Of a DNA stretch of 64,000 nt, positions 7,389 through 16,386 are shown in pieces. Each line of letters opens with the position of its first letter. Positions within the stretch are counted from its first letter, which is position 1. The notes under the pieces are model-generated. The model was not told where the DNA came from. It made no database searches and saw only the letters and a program-made list of their open reading frames with translations. The position numbers and the translations under genes were made by a program. Origin of the DNA: CBDCVN01 sp965223045 (GTDB taxonomy: Bacteria; Deinococcota; Deinococci; Deinococcales; Trueperaceae); NCBI GenBank assembly GCA_965223045.1, contig CBDCVN010000013.1:4278001-4342000 (forward strand), given 5' to 3'.

Positions 7389-8474
7389 TTGGACAGTATC
7401 CTCATCCTAGCACAATTAACTTTAGGAGCCCTAGGGGTTTTAGGAATAGCCAGTAGAGGAGATATGCCTCAAGAGGGTATGCCCCTGCTGTGGGCCAGCC
7501 ATATTTTTCGTGTGGGATTTGCTTTTTTAATTACTTTTATAGTAGCACGTATCCCTGCTCAAAAAATTATTCGGATAAGCCCTGCTATATACCTTAGCCT
7601 TCTTATTGCTCTTTTGTTAGTACTTATTCCTATACCCGGTTTTTCTCTTAGAGAAGGGGGGAGCCAGCGCTGGCTTAACTTAGGGTTTTTTACCTTGCAG
7701 CCTTCAGAATTTATGAAAGTTGCTGTAATTGCTTATTTAACTGGCTTTTTTTACAATCACTTAGGAGATTGGGAAATTTGGCGACCTATGTTAATAATAG
7801 GTGTAGCAGTAGGACTTATAGCTTGGGAGCCAGACTATAGTACAGCAGGCTTTGTTTTTTGCTTGGCTATAGGTGTTATGCTTGCCGCAGGTATTACCCT
7901 AGTAAGGTTTTTAAGTATTAGTTTTACCGCTGCTTTACTAGCAAGCTTAATGCTTTTTTTGTACTTAGATGATGATAGCTATGTTAGGAAACGTATTTCT
8001 GGTTTTTGGGATGTATGGGGAGCACAAGAGCAAACTGAAGGCGTTAGCTATCAAGCTATTCAAGCTCAAAGGGCACTTACACAAGCTGGAATTTTTGGAG
8101 TAGGAATAGGAGCAAGTGAGCGTCCAAGGGTACCTGAATCCCATACAGATATGATAGCTATTGCTATTGGTGGTACTCTCGGTCTTTTAGGCATTGCTAC
8201 TTTACTTTCACTCTATGCTGTTATTGTTAGCCGAGGTCTAAAAATAGCTTCAGTGTTAAATGGCCCTAGCTCTTTACTAGCTGCTGGTGCAACTATTTAT
8301 ATTGGTGGTCAAGCTTCTTTGAATTTACTTGTGGCCTCGGCAATTTTCCCTATTACAGGTATACCCCTACCATTAGTAAGTTATGGTTTGAACAGTCTTA
8401 TTTCTGTAGGCATAGCAATGGGCTTTATTCACGGAGCTTACCGAGAAGCAAAAGCACAGGGCACAGTAATTTAA
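7389..8474 (+). CDS. ftsW: SEDS-family lipid II polymerase FtsW
   Basis: Inner-membrane glycosyltransferase that polymerises lipid II at the septum together with a class B PBP. SEDS signatures are GGSQRWLNLGFFTLQPSEFMK, AWEPDYSTAGFVF and PESHTDMIAIAIGGTLGLLG; about ten membrane helices are visible. The TTG start at 7389 follows TTAGGAG by five bases, which decides the start. At 361 residues it is short because it lacks the cytoplasmic N-terminal extension of E. coli FtsW. The usual acidic pair in the SHTDFIF-x-x-(I/L)GEELG motif is changed here to GGTLG. RodA cannot be excluded by sequence alone, but the position between murD and murG argues for FtsW. Confidence 0.88.
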   Translation: MDSILILAQLTLGALGVLGIASRGDMPQEGMPLLWASHIFRVGFAFLITFIVARIPAQKIIRISPAIYLSLLIALLLVLIPIPGFSLREGGSQRWLNLGFFTLQPSEFMKVAVIAYLTGFFYNHLGDWEIWRPMLIIGVAVGLIAWEPDYSTAGFVFCLAIGVMLAAGITLVRFLSISFTAALLASLMLFLYLDDDSYVRKRISGFWDVWGAQEQTEGVSYQAIQAQRALTQAGIFGVGIGASERPRVPESHTDMIAIAIGGTLGLLGIATLLSLYAVIVSRGLKIASVLNGPSSLLAAGATIYIGGQASLNLLVASAIFPITGIPLPLVSYGLNSLISVGIAMGFIHGAYREAKAQGTVI

Positions 8475-8476
8475 AA

Positions 8477-9592
8477 ATGATTTTAGATAATCATATTATT
8501 CTTACTACTGGTGGTAGTGGTGGCCATATCTATCCTGCTATAGCTGTAGCTAAAGAGCTTTTATTAGCAGGTTATAGGGTTAGCTTTATAGGACAAACAA
8601 AAGGCATGGAAGCTAGACTCATTCCCGAAGAAGGTCTTGACTTTTACGGTGTACGTGCAGGTAAATGGCGTAGAGGAGAAGTGAGTTTTCATTTGATTAG
8701 TGAACCGTTTAAAGCATTATTAGGCTTTTTTGATGCTTTAAAACACATTAGACATTTAAAGCCCAAGCAAGTGGTTGGTTTTGGAGGGTTTGCTAGCTTT
8801 CCTGCTTTAGCTGCTGCTTTTCTATTGCGCGTTCCAATTGTTTTACACGAAGCCAATTCCTTTCCCGGTAAAGTAACCCGTTGGTTTGCCAGTAAAGCAG
8901 CGTTGGTACTGGTTTCTACTCCAGAGATAAAGGCTTATTTGCCTAGGGCAAAAAAGCTAATTCAGGTAGGCTTGCCTATTCAAGAAACATCTGTAAGCAA
9001 AGTTCAAGCTAGGCAAAAATTAGGCTTGACTACAGAAGGATTGGTAACGCTAGTTATGGGGGGGTCTCAAGGTTCTTTGGCTCTTAATACTTATGTGCCT
9101 GAAGCATTCAAAAGCCTTAATTTGTCTAACCATATTGTGCTACATAGCAGTGGTAAACGCTGGCTTATGTCACTTAAAGAAAAAATACTTAAAGAAAAAT
9201 TACACTTAAATTACTACGTGGAGGGCTATGTGGATACTACACTAGCATGGGCAGCAGCAGATGTTGCTATTACTCGAGCAGGCATGAGCACCTTAACAGA
9301 AGCTGCATATCATGGGGTACCTTTAATAATGATTCCTCTACCCACAGCTGCAGAGAATCACCAATATCATAATGCCAAAGCTGTAGAAAATTCGGGGGCT
9401 GGTAAAGTTGTTCAGGAAGCTGAACTAATGGAAAATCTAAATACTCTAACAAATGTATGGCAAGATTTACTCGAGCCTCAAAATAATAAACTTGCTAGTC
9501 AAGCTGCTTTGAAGCGCTATACTAAAGGAGCAGCAAAATCTTTTGTGAAAGAATTAGAAAATTTAACCTCATTTGCAAAGGAGGGGGCATGA
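8477..9592 (+). CDS. murG: Lipid II synthase, N-acetylglucosaminyltransferase MurG
   Basis: Peripheral membrane GT28 enzyme adding GlcNAc to lipid I. Visible are the N-terminal glycine loop TTGGSGGHIYPAIAVAKEL, the second glycine-rich loop GGFASFP, the HEANSFPGKVTRWFA motif that packs against acceptor, MGGSQGS, and AAADVAITRAGMSTLTEAAYHGVPLIMIPLPTAAENHQ for UDP-GlcNAc binding. At 371 residues it has standard length. The ATG follows the ftsW stop by two bases, and the gene overlaps murC by four bases, so translation is coupled throughout. Confidence 0.95.
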   Translation: MILDNHIILTTGGSGGHIYPAIAVAKELLLAGYRVSFIGQTKGMEARLIPEEGLDFYGVRAGKWRRGEVSFHLISEPFKALLGFFDALKHIRHLKPKQVVGFGGFASFPALAAAFLLRVPIVLHEANSFPGKVTRWFASKAALVLVSTPEIKAYLPRAKKLIQVGLPIQETSVSKVQARQKLGLTTEGLVTLVMGGSQGSLALNTYVPEAFKSLNLSNHIVLHSSGKRWLMSLKEKILKEKLHLNYYVEGYVDTTLAWAAADVAITRAGMSTLTEAAYHGVPLIMIPLPTAAENHQYHNAKAVENSGAGKVVQEAELMENLNTLTNVWQDLLEPQNNKLASQAALKRYTKGAAKSFVKELENLTSFAKEGA

Positions 9593-10989
9593 AAGAACCT
9601 TTAGCAAAAGGGCACCTACACTTTATGGGTATAGGAGGCATTGGTATGAGTGCCTTAGCAAGCTGGTATCATAGTGATGGCTATATTGTTTCAGGCTGTG
9701 ATGTCAAAGATAGCTTTGCACTTGAGGAGCTAAGGAAGAAAAATATTCTTGTAGATATTGGCCATAACAGTAATCACATTAAAGACATTGATACTTTGGT
9801 ATGTAGCATGGCCGTACCTGAAGCACACCCTGAGGTAGAAGCTGCTCGAGCTAAAAATAAAATAGTTTTAAAGCGTATAGAGCTTCTAGCTGAACTTATG
9901 CAACAAAGAAGTAGTATTGGTATTACTGGCACACACGGAAAAAGCACTACTACTGCTATGACCTCACATATATTTAAACAAGTTGGTAAAGATCCTTCCA
10001 TATTAATTGGTGCAAACTTACCTAGTCTAGGTGGCAATATGCATTATGGTAAGGGTAAGTGGCTCATAGCCGAAGTTGATGAGTCAGACCCCGGTTTTGC
10101 TCAGCTAACTTGTGAAACAGCAGTCATCACTAATCTCGAGGCTGACCATATAGCTGGCGATTTTGAAGAGCGCCGTAACTATCATGCTAGCTTTGCCGAC
10201 TTGGAAAGTGCTACTTTAGAATTTATTAACAAAGCTGCTCAAGTGATTTATTGTAGCGATTGGCCTGAGTTAGTAAATCTTTTAGGAGGTAAACCAGCAT
10301 TAAGCTATGGCATAAATTCCACAGCCAATTATCAAGTTAAAGATATTGTTTTAAACCCTGTAGAAAGTCGCTTCACTTTTTCTACACCTGATGGGGATTT
10401 TCCCGTAGCACTCTCAGTTTTAGGACAACATAATGTTCTTAATGCCACAGCTAGCCTAGCTATAGCTCACCTACATAGGATAGATTTAAAAGAAGCAATA
10501 CATAGTATAAGCAGTTTTACAGGAGTTGGCAGAAGATGGCAAGTTCGAGGGTATGTTCGTGGTGCACCCATTATTGATGATTATGCCCATCACCCTACTG
10601 AAATACAGGCAACTTTGGAAACTGCTAAGTGCACAGGGAAGTATGTGCGAGCTGTTTTGCAACCACACCGTTGGATACGCACCGCAAAACAATGGCCTGA
10701 AATGGCTAATGCTGCTAGTTTAGCAGATGAAATTATAGTAGTTGATATTTATGGGGCAAATGAAAAACCTATTGAAGGAGTATCACCACAGCTCATTGTA
10801 AACAGACTTAAGGATATGGGCAAAACTGCTAGCTACCATAATTTAGATTCTGCTCAGAAATATTTACTAAATTCTCTTCAAGAAGATGATTTAGTAGTTA
10901 CTTTAGGAGCAGGTGATGTTTGGAAAGTAGCTCAAGGATTAGTAGATGATTTTAGTCTAGCTAGTCAAGAAAAACTTGGGTCACCCTAG
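9589..10989 (+). CDS. murC: UDP-MurNAc:L-alanine ligase MurC
   Basis: Cytoplasmic ATP-dependent ligase adding L-alanine to UDP-MurNAc. The N-terminal HFMGIGGIGMSALA nucleotide-binding fold, the P-loop GTHGKSTTT at residues 114-122, the EVDESDPGF metal motif, NLEADH, GVGRRWQVRG and DDYAHHPTEIQATL are all MurC-diagnostic. At 466 residues it has normal length. The ATG overlaps the end of murG (ATGA type). Downstream lies a 117-base gap and then murB with an odd start. Confidence 0.95.
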   Translation: MKEPLAKGHLHFMGIGGIGMSALASWYHSDGYIVSGCDVKDSFALEELRKKNILVDIGHNSNHIKDIDTLVCSMAVPEAHPEVEAARAKNKIVLKRIELLAELMQQRSSIGITGTHGKSTTTAMTSHIFKQVGKDPSILIGANLPSLGGNMHYGKGKWLIAEVDESDPGFAQLTCETAVITNLEADHIAGDFEERRNYHASFADLESATLEFINKAAQVIYCSDWPELVNLLGGKPALSYGINSTANYQVKDIVLNPVESRFTFSTPDGDFPVALSVLGQHNVLNATASLAIAHLHRIDLKEAIHSISSFTGVGRRWQVRGYVRGAPIIDDYAHHPTEIQATLETAKCTGKYVRAVLQPHRWIRTAKQWPEMANAASLADEIIVVDIYGANEKPIEGVSPQLIVNRLKDMGKTASYHNLDSAQKYLLNSLQEDDLVVTLGAGDVWKVAQGLVDDFSLASQEKLGSP

Positions 10990-11090
10990 GATTTTTTTTG
11001 ATGCACTGTGGAACTGTTTGTTATGTGCCCAAACACCAAATTAGTTATGCCCAACCACATATATGGATGATATAAATTACCAACACAAAC

Positions 11091-11117
11091 TTAGGGGTTC
11101 AAAATTTTGAACCCTTC
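11091..11117 (+). promoter_or_regulatory. Perfect 20-bp palindrome covering the murB ribosome-binding site and start
   Basis: GGGTTCAAAATTTTGAACCC (11095-11114) is a perfect palindrome and the best-paired member of the dispersed hairpin family (others at 1605 and 22903). Its 5' arm holds the only Shine-Dalgarno candidate (AGGGG, 11093-11097) and its 3' arm holds the TTG start of murB (11107-11109). In RNA the stem would hide both. A TATAAA at 11070-11075 could serve as a local -10 box. Confidence 0.6.
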
Positions 11118-11943
11118 CAAGATAAAACCTAAACAAGTCTCTCTTGCTAAATTAACTACTTTAGGAGTTGGTGGATTTGCTGAACTTTGGGAAGCAGAGA
11201 ATCTATATGACCTTTGTGAAGCAACTCTAGTAGATTACCGGGTTATTGGTGGAGGGTCCAATTTACTTATAAGTGATGAAGGTGTTTCAGAGCGGGTAAT
11301 TAAACTAGGACAGAGCTTTAATGATATTAAGACTTTTACTGGCAAAACCGATATATGGCTTGGCGCAGCTACACCTTTACCCGGTTTGGTACGCCGAGCA
11401 TCAGAGATAGGACTTTCTGGCTTTGAAGGACTCTTAGGCATACCTGCTGTTGTTGGTGGAGCTATCGCAATGAATGCAGGTACTCGCTTTGGAGAAATTA
11501 GTGATACTTTGCAAGAAGTGGAATTATTCACAGGAAAGCACCTTGAAAGGCTGCCAGTTGAAGCACTTGAGATGCACTATCGCCACTGTGAACTCCCTAA
11601 AGGAGCAATTGTTACTAGAGGAAGGTTTAAATTAACTTCCTCTACACCTGAGAAAGTACAAGCTAAACTTGCTAAGGTAGATAAAGTTCGCCAAGGTCAA
11701 CCCAAAGTAAAATCAGCAGGGTGTGCTTTTAAAAATCCTGAGAGTGATAGTGCAGGCAGGCTCATTGATGCAGCAGGGTTAAAAGGTTTGCGTGTGGGGC
11801 AGGCAATGATAAGTCACGAGCACGGGAATTTTATAGTTAACCTTGGTGGCGCAACAGCCCAAGACATTATTATGCTTTTAGAAAAAATTCAGCTCAAGCT
11901 CAATGTTCCACTTGAGATTGAGTGGCAGCGTTGGGGTTTTTAA
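11107..11943 (+). CDS. murB: UDP-N-acetylenolpyruvoylglucosamine reductase MurB
   Basis: FAD-dependent cytoplasmic reductase forming UDP-MurNAc. The FAD-binding segments LTTLGVGGFAELWE, VIGGGSNLLISDEG, GFEGLLGIPAVVGGAIAMNAGT and the C-terminal SAGCAFKNPESDSAGRLIDAAGLKGLRVG with the catalytic Ser are clear. At 278 residues it is the compact form. The frame has a stop at 11092-11094 and no ATG, GTG or TTG codon between 11110 and the conserved core, so translation must begin at TTG 11107 (or a rarer ATT at 11104). That places the start inside the palindromic repeat. ftsQ follows after 22 bases. Confidence 0.93.
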   Translation: MNPSKIKPKQVSLAKLTTLGVGGFAELWEAENLYDLCEATLVDYRVIGGGSNLLISDEGVSERVIKLGQSFNDIKTFTGKTDIWLGAATPLPGLVRRASEIGLSGFEGLLGIPAVVGGAIAMNAGTRFGEISDTLQEVELFTGKHLERLPVEALEMHYRHCELPKGAIVTRGRFKLTSSTPEKVQAKLAKVDKVRQGQPKVKSAGCAFKNPESDSAGRLIDAAGLKGLRVGQAMISHEHGNFIVNLGGATAQDIIMLLEKIQLKLNVPLEIEWQRWGF

Positions 11944-11965
11944 GTTTAAGGAAACTTAGCTAGCT

Positions 11966-12658
11966 ATGAGTAAACTTCGCCGACGTTACCGCTTGGTAGT
12001 GGTTTTATTTTTGCTTGGCCTAAGCACCATTCTTATTATCTCACGCTATTACCCTAAAATAGTTAGCGTTGAAGTTTATTATGGCTATGATGATAGAGAG
12101 CCTTACTACAGCAAAGCCCATATAAAAACACAAACTGGCATATATGAAGGTAAGGCTTTTTTTAGTGTTCCCAGGAAAAAACTTAGAGAGTTTGCTAGTG
12201 ATCCATGGGTGGAAAAATTACGTGTTGTTCGGCACTGGCCTAATGCTATTACTATCATAATATGGGAACGCAAGCCTACTATCTTTTATCATAAGACACA
12301 AGATGTTAATATTGTGTATGCTTTAGATGGTACCATGTTACCTAATGTGAAAGAGATACAAGAAGAACAACTTATTAATATGAGTGGCTGGGGAAAGGAG
12401 TCTTTAGAAGAAGCGGTTAAACTTGTCAACCTATTGGCAGAATTCAAACCAAACATGTTACACTATTCGCCAAGTGGTTTTGATATAACCCTTAATCAAT
12501 CACAACTCTTTACTCCCAGTTTAGAGGCCTTAAAGGAGCACTGGGGTGCTTTCTCAAGTGAACAGTACCGCTATCAAGAAGTGCAAAATAAAAATGCAAA
12601 TAAAAAAACAAAACCACTTTCAATTACCATTTACGAGTGGGGAATTAGTGTACGATGA
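11966..12658 (+). CDS. ftsQ: Cell division protein FtsQ (POTRA domain)
   Basis: A 230-residue bitopic inner-membrane protein: basic cytoplasmic tail MSKLRRRYRLV, one membrane segment at about residues 11-27, then a periplasmic POTRA domain (TQTGIYEGKAFFSVPRKKLREFASDPWVEKLRVVRHWPNAITIIIWERKPTIFY). FtsQ links early and late division proteins through FtsL/FtsB. Sequence conservation is always low in this family, so the call rests on topology, the POTRA motif W-P-x-x-(I/L)-x-I-x-x-x-E-R-x-P, and its position between murB and ftsA. It overlaps ftsA by four bases. Confidence 0.88.
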   Translation: MSKLRRRYRLVVVLFLLGLSTILIISRYYPKIVSVEVYYGYDDREPYYSKAHIKTQTGIYEGKAFFSVPRKKLREFASDPWVEKLRVVRHWPNAITIIIWERKPTIFYHKTQDVNIVYALDGTMLPNVKEIQEEQLINMSGWGKESLEEAVKLVNLLAEFKPNMLHYSPSGFDITLNQSQLFTPSLEALKEHWGAFSSEQYRYQEVQNKNANKKTKPLSITIYEWGISVR

Positions 12659-13890
12659 GTGATGAACGTATTATTGCTGGTTTAGATATTGGCACAACTA
12701 AGATTTGCACCGTTATAGGTGAACTTGCTAGTGATGGCATACTTGACATCATTGGTGAGGGTACTGTGCCAAGCGATGGTTTACGCAAGGGTACTGTTGT
12801 TAATTTAGAAAGGACAATTTCCTCCGTAAAAGAATCTATCTCTATGGCTGAGAGTGTGGCAGGTGTGCGAGTCAATAAAGCCTTTGTAGGGGTGGCAGGT
12901 GTACATCTTAAAGCATTTACTAGCCATGGTATGGCTGCTATCCGACGTGGCCAAGAAATCAGTGAAGCTGATGTAGAGCGCACCATTGAAAATGCCAGAG
13001 CAGTACCATTAGAAGCTCACATGGATGTTATTCATGTAATCCCTCAAGAGTATGTAGTAGACGGACAGGATGGTATTAAAGACCCTGTTGGCATGAGTGG
13101 GGTGCGATTAGAGGTTGATGTCCATATCATAGCAAGTGCTCAAGGACCCTTGCAGAATTTGCGTCGTTGTGCACGTGATGCCCAGCTAGAAGTAAATGAT
13201 ATGGTAGTTCAGTCCTTGGCCTCCGGTTTGGCAGTATTAGATGAAAGTGAAAAAGAACTTACTACAGTTCTCATTGACATTGGCGGAGGTACTACAGATG
13301 TAGGTGTTTTCCTACATGGTACATTAGCTGACTCTTCGGTTATTCCTTTAGGAGGAGATCATATAACTCAAGATATCAGTCAGCTTTTACGAATTCCCCC
13401 CGATGAGGCTGAGCGCGTCAAGAAGAAGTATGGGGTAGCGGTGCTCGAGCTGGCTGACAGAGATGTGATTATTGACGTAGCTCACCCGAATTATACCGCT
13501 TCACTCTCAACATTTGAGTTAGCTCAAGTTATTAGACCACGTGTAGTAGAGATTTTTGACTTAGTAAAAAGTAATATTGAGCAGCGCATGGGAGCCCTTG
13601 AGTTACTTGCAGGTAACGTGGTTGTAACTGGTGGAGCATCATTAATGCCCGGCATGGAAACCTTGGCTACAGAACGTTTCCGATTACCTGTTAGAATAGG
13701 AAAACCTTTGGGTATTTCAGGTTTGGTTGATGTAGTAGCAAGTCCAGCTCATGCAACAGCTGTAGGGTTAGTGCGCTATGGTGTTATGAGCCATAACGTA
13801 AAGAGTAACTTACCTATACAAAACAGAAATGAGCGCCCCCAAAGCAACATTCTCAAGTCCATAAGAAAGGCCTTCAAAGACTTTTTTTAG
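12655..13890 (+). CDS. ftsA: Cell division protein FtsA
   Basis: Actin-like ATPase that tethers FtsZ to the membrane and recruits later division proteins. Visible are the phosphate-1 loop GLDIGTTKICTVIGE, the SHIP-like subdomain 1C, the phosphate-2 motif LIDIGGGTTDVGVF, the adenosine motif VVVTGGASLMPGM, and a C-terminal amphipathic membrane-targeting helix NILKSIRKAFKDFF. At 411 residues it is typical. The start overlaps ftsQ; ftsZ follows after a 258-base spacer. Confidence 0.95.
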   Translation: MSDERIIAGLDIGTTKICTVIGELASDGILDIIGEGTVPSDGLRKGTVVNLERTISSVKESISMAESVAGVRVNKAFVGVAGVHLKAFTSHGMAAIRRGQEISEADVERTIENARAVPLEAHMDVIHVIPQEYVVDGQDGIKDPVGMSGVRLEVDVHIIASAQGPLQNLRRCARDAQLEVNDMVVQSLASGLAVLDESEKELTTVLIDIGGGTTDVGVFLHGTLADSSVIPLGGDHITQDISQLLRIPPDEAERVKKKYGVAVLELADRDVIIDVAHPNYTASLSTFELAQVIRPRVVEIFDLVKSNIEQRMGALELLAGNVVVTGGASLMPGMETLATERFRLPVRIGKPLGISGLVDVVASPAHATAVGLVRYGVMSHNVKSNLPIQNRNERPQSNILKSIRKAFKDFF

Positions 13891-14099
13891 CTATTTCATA
13901 GTTACTTAACTAGTAGTTGTGAATATATTAACTTTACTCTTTACTGATTTACTTATTTTTACTTTTTAGGATATTCTTATTACAGCTAATGTAATGTAGC
14001 GAGGAAGTGAAGGTTTAGTTTTTAAGAATTATATTGTTAAGGGCAAAAGACCTAAAGGTTTATTTTACTTAAGTTCTGTTGGTACCAAAAGGCACAAAT

Positions 14100-14120
14100 G
14101 AAGTGCAAAAATGACACTTC
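14100..14120 (+). promoter_or_regulatory. Hairpin in the ftsA-ftsZ spacer
   Basis: GAAGTG, nine-base loop, CACTTC, lying about 28 bases before the ftsZ ATG in an otherwise A+T-rich 258-base spacer. Such spacers often carry a separate ftsZ promoter; no convincing -35/-10 pair could be picked by eye. The stem may affect ftsZ message stability. Confidence 0.35.
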
Positions 14121-14148
14121 CTTCTTTATTATGAGAGGTTGAAGAGAA

Positions 14149-15207
14149 ATGATGTCTGTGATGGATAACGCGCTTATTAAAGTGATAGGTTTAGGTGGGG
14201 GTGGCAACAATGCTGTTAATCGTATGATTGAGGCAGGTTTACAAGGAGTAGAGTTTCTAGCAGCTAATACTGATGCTCAGGTTCTTTCCACTAGTTTAGC
14301 TGATACACGCATACAAATGGGAGATCATCTTACTAAGGGCTTGGGAGCAGGGGCTAATCCTGAAGTAGGTGAAAAAGCTGCTCTTGAAGACCGTGATAGT
14401 ATTACTGAGGTCTTACGTGGCTCGGACATGGTTTTTATTACTGCTGGAATGGGCGGAGGAACAGGCACAGGGAGTGCACCAGTTGTTGCTGATGTTTCTA
14501 AAGAAATAGGTGCTCTTACTGTGGCAGTAGTGACTACCCCTTTCCAATTTGAGGGCCCTAGAAGAATGCGTTTAGCTGATGATGGTCTTAAGAATCTGAG
14601 TGAGAAAGTAGACGCACTAATTGTAGTTGAAAATCAGCGTTTACTTTCTGCTCTTGATAAAAAGGTTAAGCTTACAGAGGCTTTTAGGGTAGCAGATAGA
14701 GTACTTTATCATGGTGTACGTGGTATTAGTGATGTTATTAATGTTCCAGGGGAAATTAATGTAGACTTTGCTGATGTCAAGGCACTGCTCTCTGGTGCAG
14801 GTACAGTGCTTATGGGTATTGGCTCAGGTCAGGGAGACAATATAGTCGAGGCTGCTGCGGATAGTGCTACACAAAGCCCTTTACTTTCTAGAGGAGTTGA
14901 AGGTGCTAGTCATTTACTGATTAATATAACTGGCTCAGAAGAATTATCTTTGTTTGATGCTCATGAAATAGTAGAGAGAATAAGTGAAGCAACTGAATCT
15001 GAGGATGTTAATGTACTCTTTGGGGTCACCTATGATAATAACATTGGTGATGAAGTACGTGTAACTTTAATTGCTGCTGGTTTTGATAGCCATGAGAAGG
15101 TTAAGATTCTACGTCCTAGCCAAATAAAAGCTGATAGAAGTCGCCAGTATGATCCTAGTAATTATGATATTCCTGCTTTTTTACGTTACAGTGCTGATGA
15201 AAGGTAA
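14149..15207 (+). CDS. ftsZ: Cell division GTPase FtsZ
   Basis: Tubulin-like GTPase forming the Z-ring. The core starts IKVIGLGGGGNNAVNRM, the tubulin signature GGGTGTG is at residues 102-108, and the T7 loop NVDFADVKALL is intact. The C-terminal linker is nearly absent: the core runs into DRSRQYDPSNYDIPAFLRYSADER, which carries the conserved DIPAFLR peptide that binds FtsA. At 352 residues it is therefore compact. The first ATG (14149) is used; an alternative ATG at 14161 (MDNALIKV) is possible because the Shine-Dalgarno (GAGAGG) is weak and distant. Confidence 0.97.
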   Translation: MMSVMDNALIKVIGLGGGGNNAVNRMIEAGLQGVEFLAANTDAQVLSTSLADTRIQMGDHLTKGLGAGANPEVGEKAALEDRDSITEVLRGSDMVFITAGMGGGTGTGSAPVVADVSKEIGALTVAVVTTPFQFEGPRRMRLADDGLKNLSEKVDALIVVENQRLLSALDKKVKLTEAFRVADRVLYHGVRGISDVINVPGEINVDFADVKALLSGAGTVLMGIGSGQGDNIVEAAADSATQSPLLSRGVEGASHLLINITGSEELSLFDAHEIVERISEATESEDVNVLFGVTYDNNIGDEVRVTLIAAGFDSHEKVKILRPSQIKADRSRQYDPSNYDIPAFLRYSADER

Positions 15208-15259
15208 ACAATTGATTTACAAGCATCATATATAGTGATAATTACCAGCTTATTTGCTT

Positions 15260-16315
15260 TTACTTAATAATTTTCAAAAAGTGATTAACTACCCTAGGGT
15301 CAAATTGAGAGCCAGCGCAACGTTTAATTTCGACTAAGGCTCTTTCTACAGACCAGGCATTTTTGTAAGGCCTTTCACTAGTTAAAGCATCGAATACGTC
15401 TGCTACTGTAACTATACGGGCAAAAATGGATATTTTTTCACCAATAAGTCCTTGAGGGTAGCCTTTTCCATCCCAGCGTTCATGATGTGAAAGAGCTATT
15501 TTTTCTGCCATGCCTAAGGTAGGTGTAGGGCTTTGTGCCAGCATTTCTGCCCCCACACTAGTATGGCGTTTCATGGCATTGAACTCTTCTTCAGTAAGTT
15601 TACCTGGCTTTAACAAAATGTTATCAGGGACAGCTACCTTGCCAATGTCATGTAATCTAGCTGCCTGACGGAGCATGTCTACCTCACTTTTACTCAAACC
15701 TATTGCTTCAGCAATTTTAGCTGATACATTACCCACACGAAAAGTGTGTTCACCTGTATCATCGTCACGTTTTTCCCCTACAATAGCTAGGCGCTCGAGC
15801 ATTTCCTCTTGCCTTTGTTGTACACGTCTTTCAAGTTCAGAATTAAGCCTTTTAACTTCAATTTCAATAGCTTTACGCTCATTTACTTCTTTTATAAGTG
15901 TTTTATTTCTTTCTAAAAGCTTGTTTCTTAAATTAGATAATTTAAGTTGATGATTTATTCTGGCAAGCACCTCTTCAATATGAAAAGGTTTAGTAATATA
16001 GTCTGCTCCCCCTATTTGAAAAGCCCTTACCTTATTAAAGCTTTCCCCTAAGGCGCTAATAAAGAGTACTGGCACATCACAAGTGAGCTCATCAGCTTTT
16101 AGCCTTTTACAAACCTCATAGCCATCCATATTAGGCATATTTATATCTAACAGTATTAGATCAGGGGGGTCTTTTTGAGCCGAAGCAATAGCAAGCTCCC
16201 CATTTGGGGCTGGCCTTACAATAAAATTGTACTCTTCTAATAGTGTCGAAAGTAAATGTAGGTTATCATGTATGTCATCTACAATTAATATATTGTCTCG
16301 CTTTTCACTACCCAT
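15260..16315 (-). CDS. Response regulator with HD-GYP domain (cyclic-di-GMP phosphodiesterase)
   Basis: Residues 1-125 form a receiver domain with acidic pair DD13-14, phospho-acceptor Asp57 (LLDINMP) and Lys109. A coiled coil at about 130-180 links to an HD-GYP domain: HD222-223 in RLHDIGKVAVPDNIL, His251, HH277-278 and GKGYP at 283-287. HD-GYP proteins hydrolyse c-di-GMP; all metal ligands that can be recognised are present, so activity is likely. It is read after the giant PAS kinase on the same strand with a 71-base gap, and is its most likely phosphotransfer partner. It converges with ftsZ. Confidence 0.92.
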   Translation of the reverse strand: MGSEKRDNILIVDDIHDNLHLLSTLLEEYNFIVRPAPNGELAIASAQKDPPDLILLDINMPNMDGYEVCKRLKADELTCDVPVLFISALGESFNKVRAFQIGGADYITKPFHIEEVLARINHQLKLSNLRNKLLERNKTLIKEVNERKAIEIEVKRLNSELERRVQQRQEEMLERLAIVGEKRDDDTGEHTFRVGNVSAKIAEAIGLSKSEVDMLRQAARLHDIGKVAVPDNILLKPGKLTEEEFNAMKRHTSVGAEMLAQSPTPTLGMAEKIALSHHERWDGKGYPQGLIGEKISIFARIVTVADVFDALTSERPYKNAWSVERALVEIKRCAGSQFDPRVVNHFLKIIK

Positions 16316-16386
16316 TTATTCTCCTATATTTTAGGCGTTTCACAAACTCTTTTCTGCTTATTATAGACATCCAGATAAATCTTTTC

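Noticed and set aside
11091..11117. Intrinsic terminator between murC and murB
   Set aside because: The palindrome has no T-run after it and contains the only possible start of murB.
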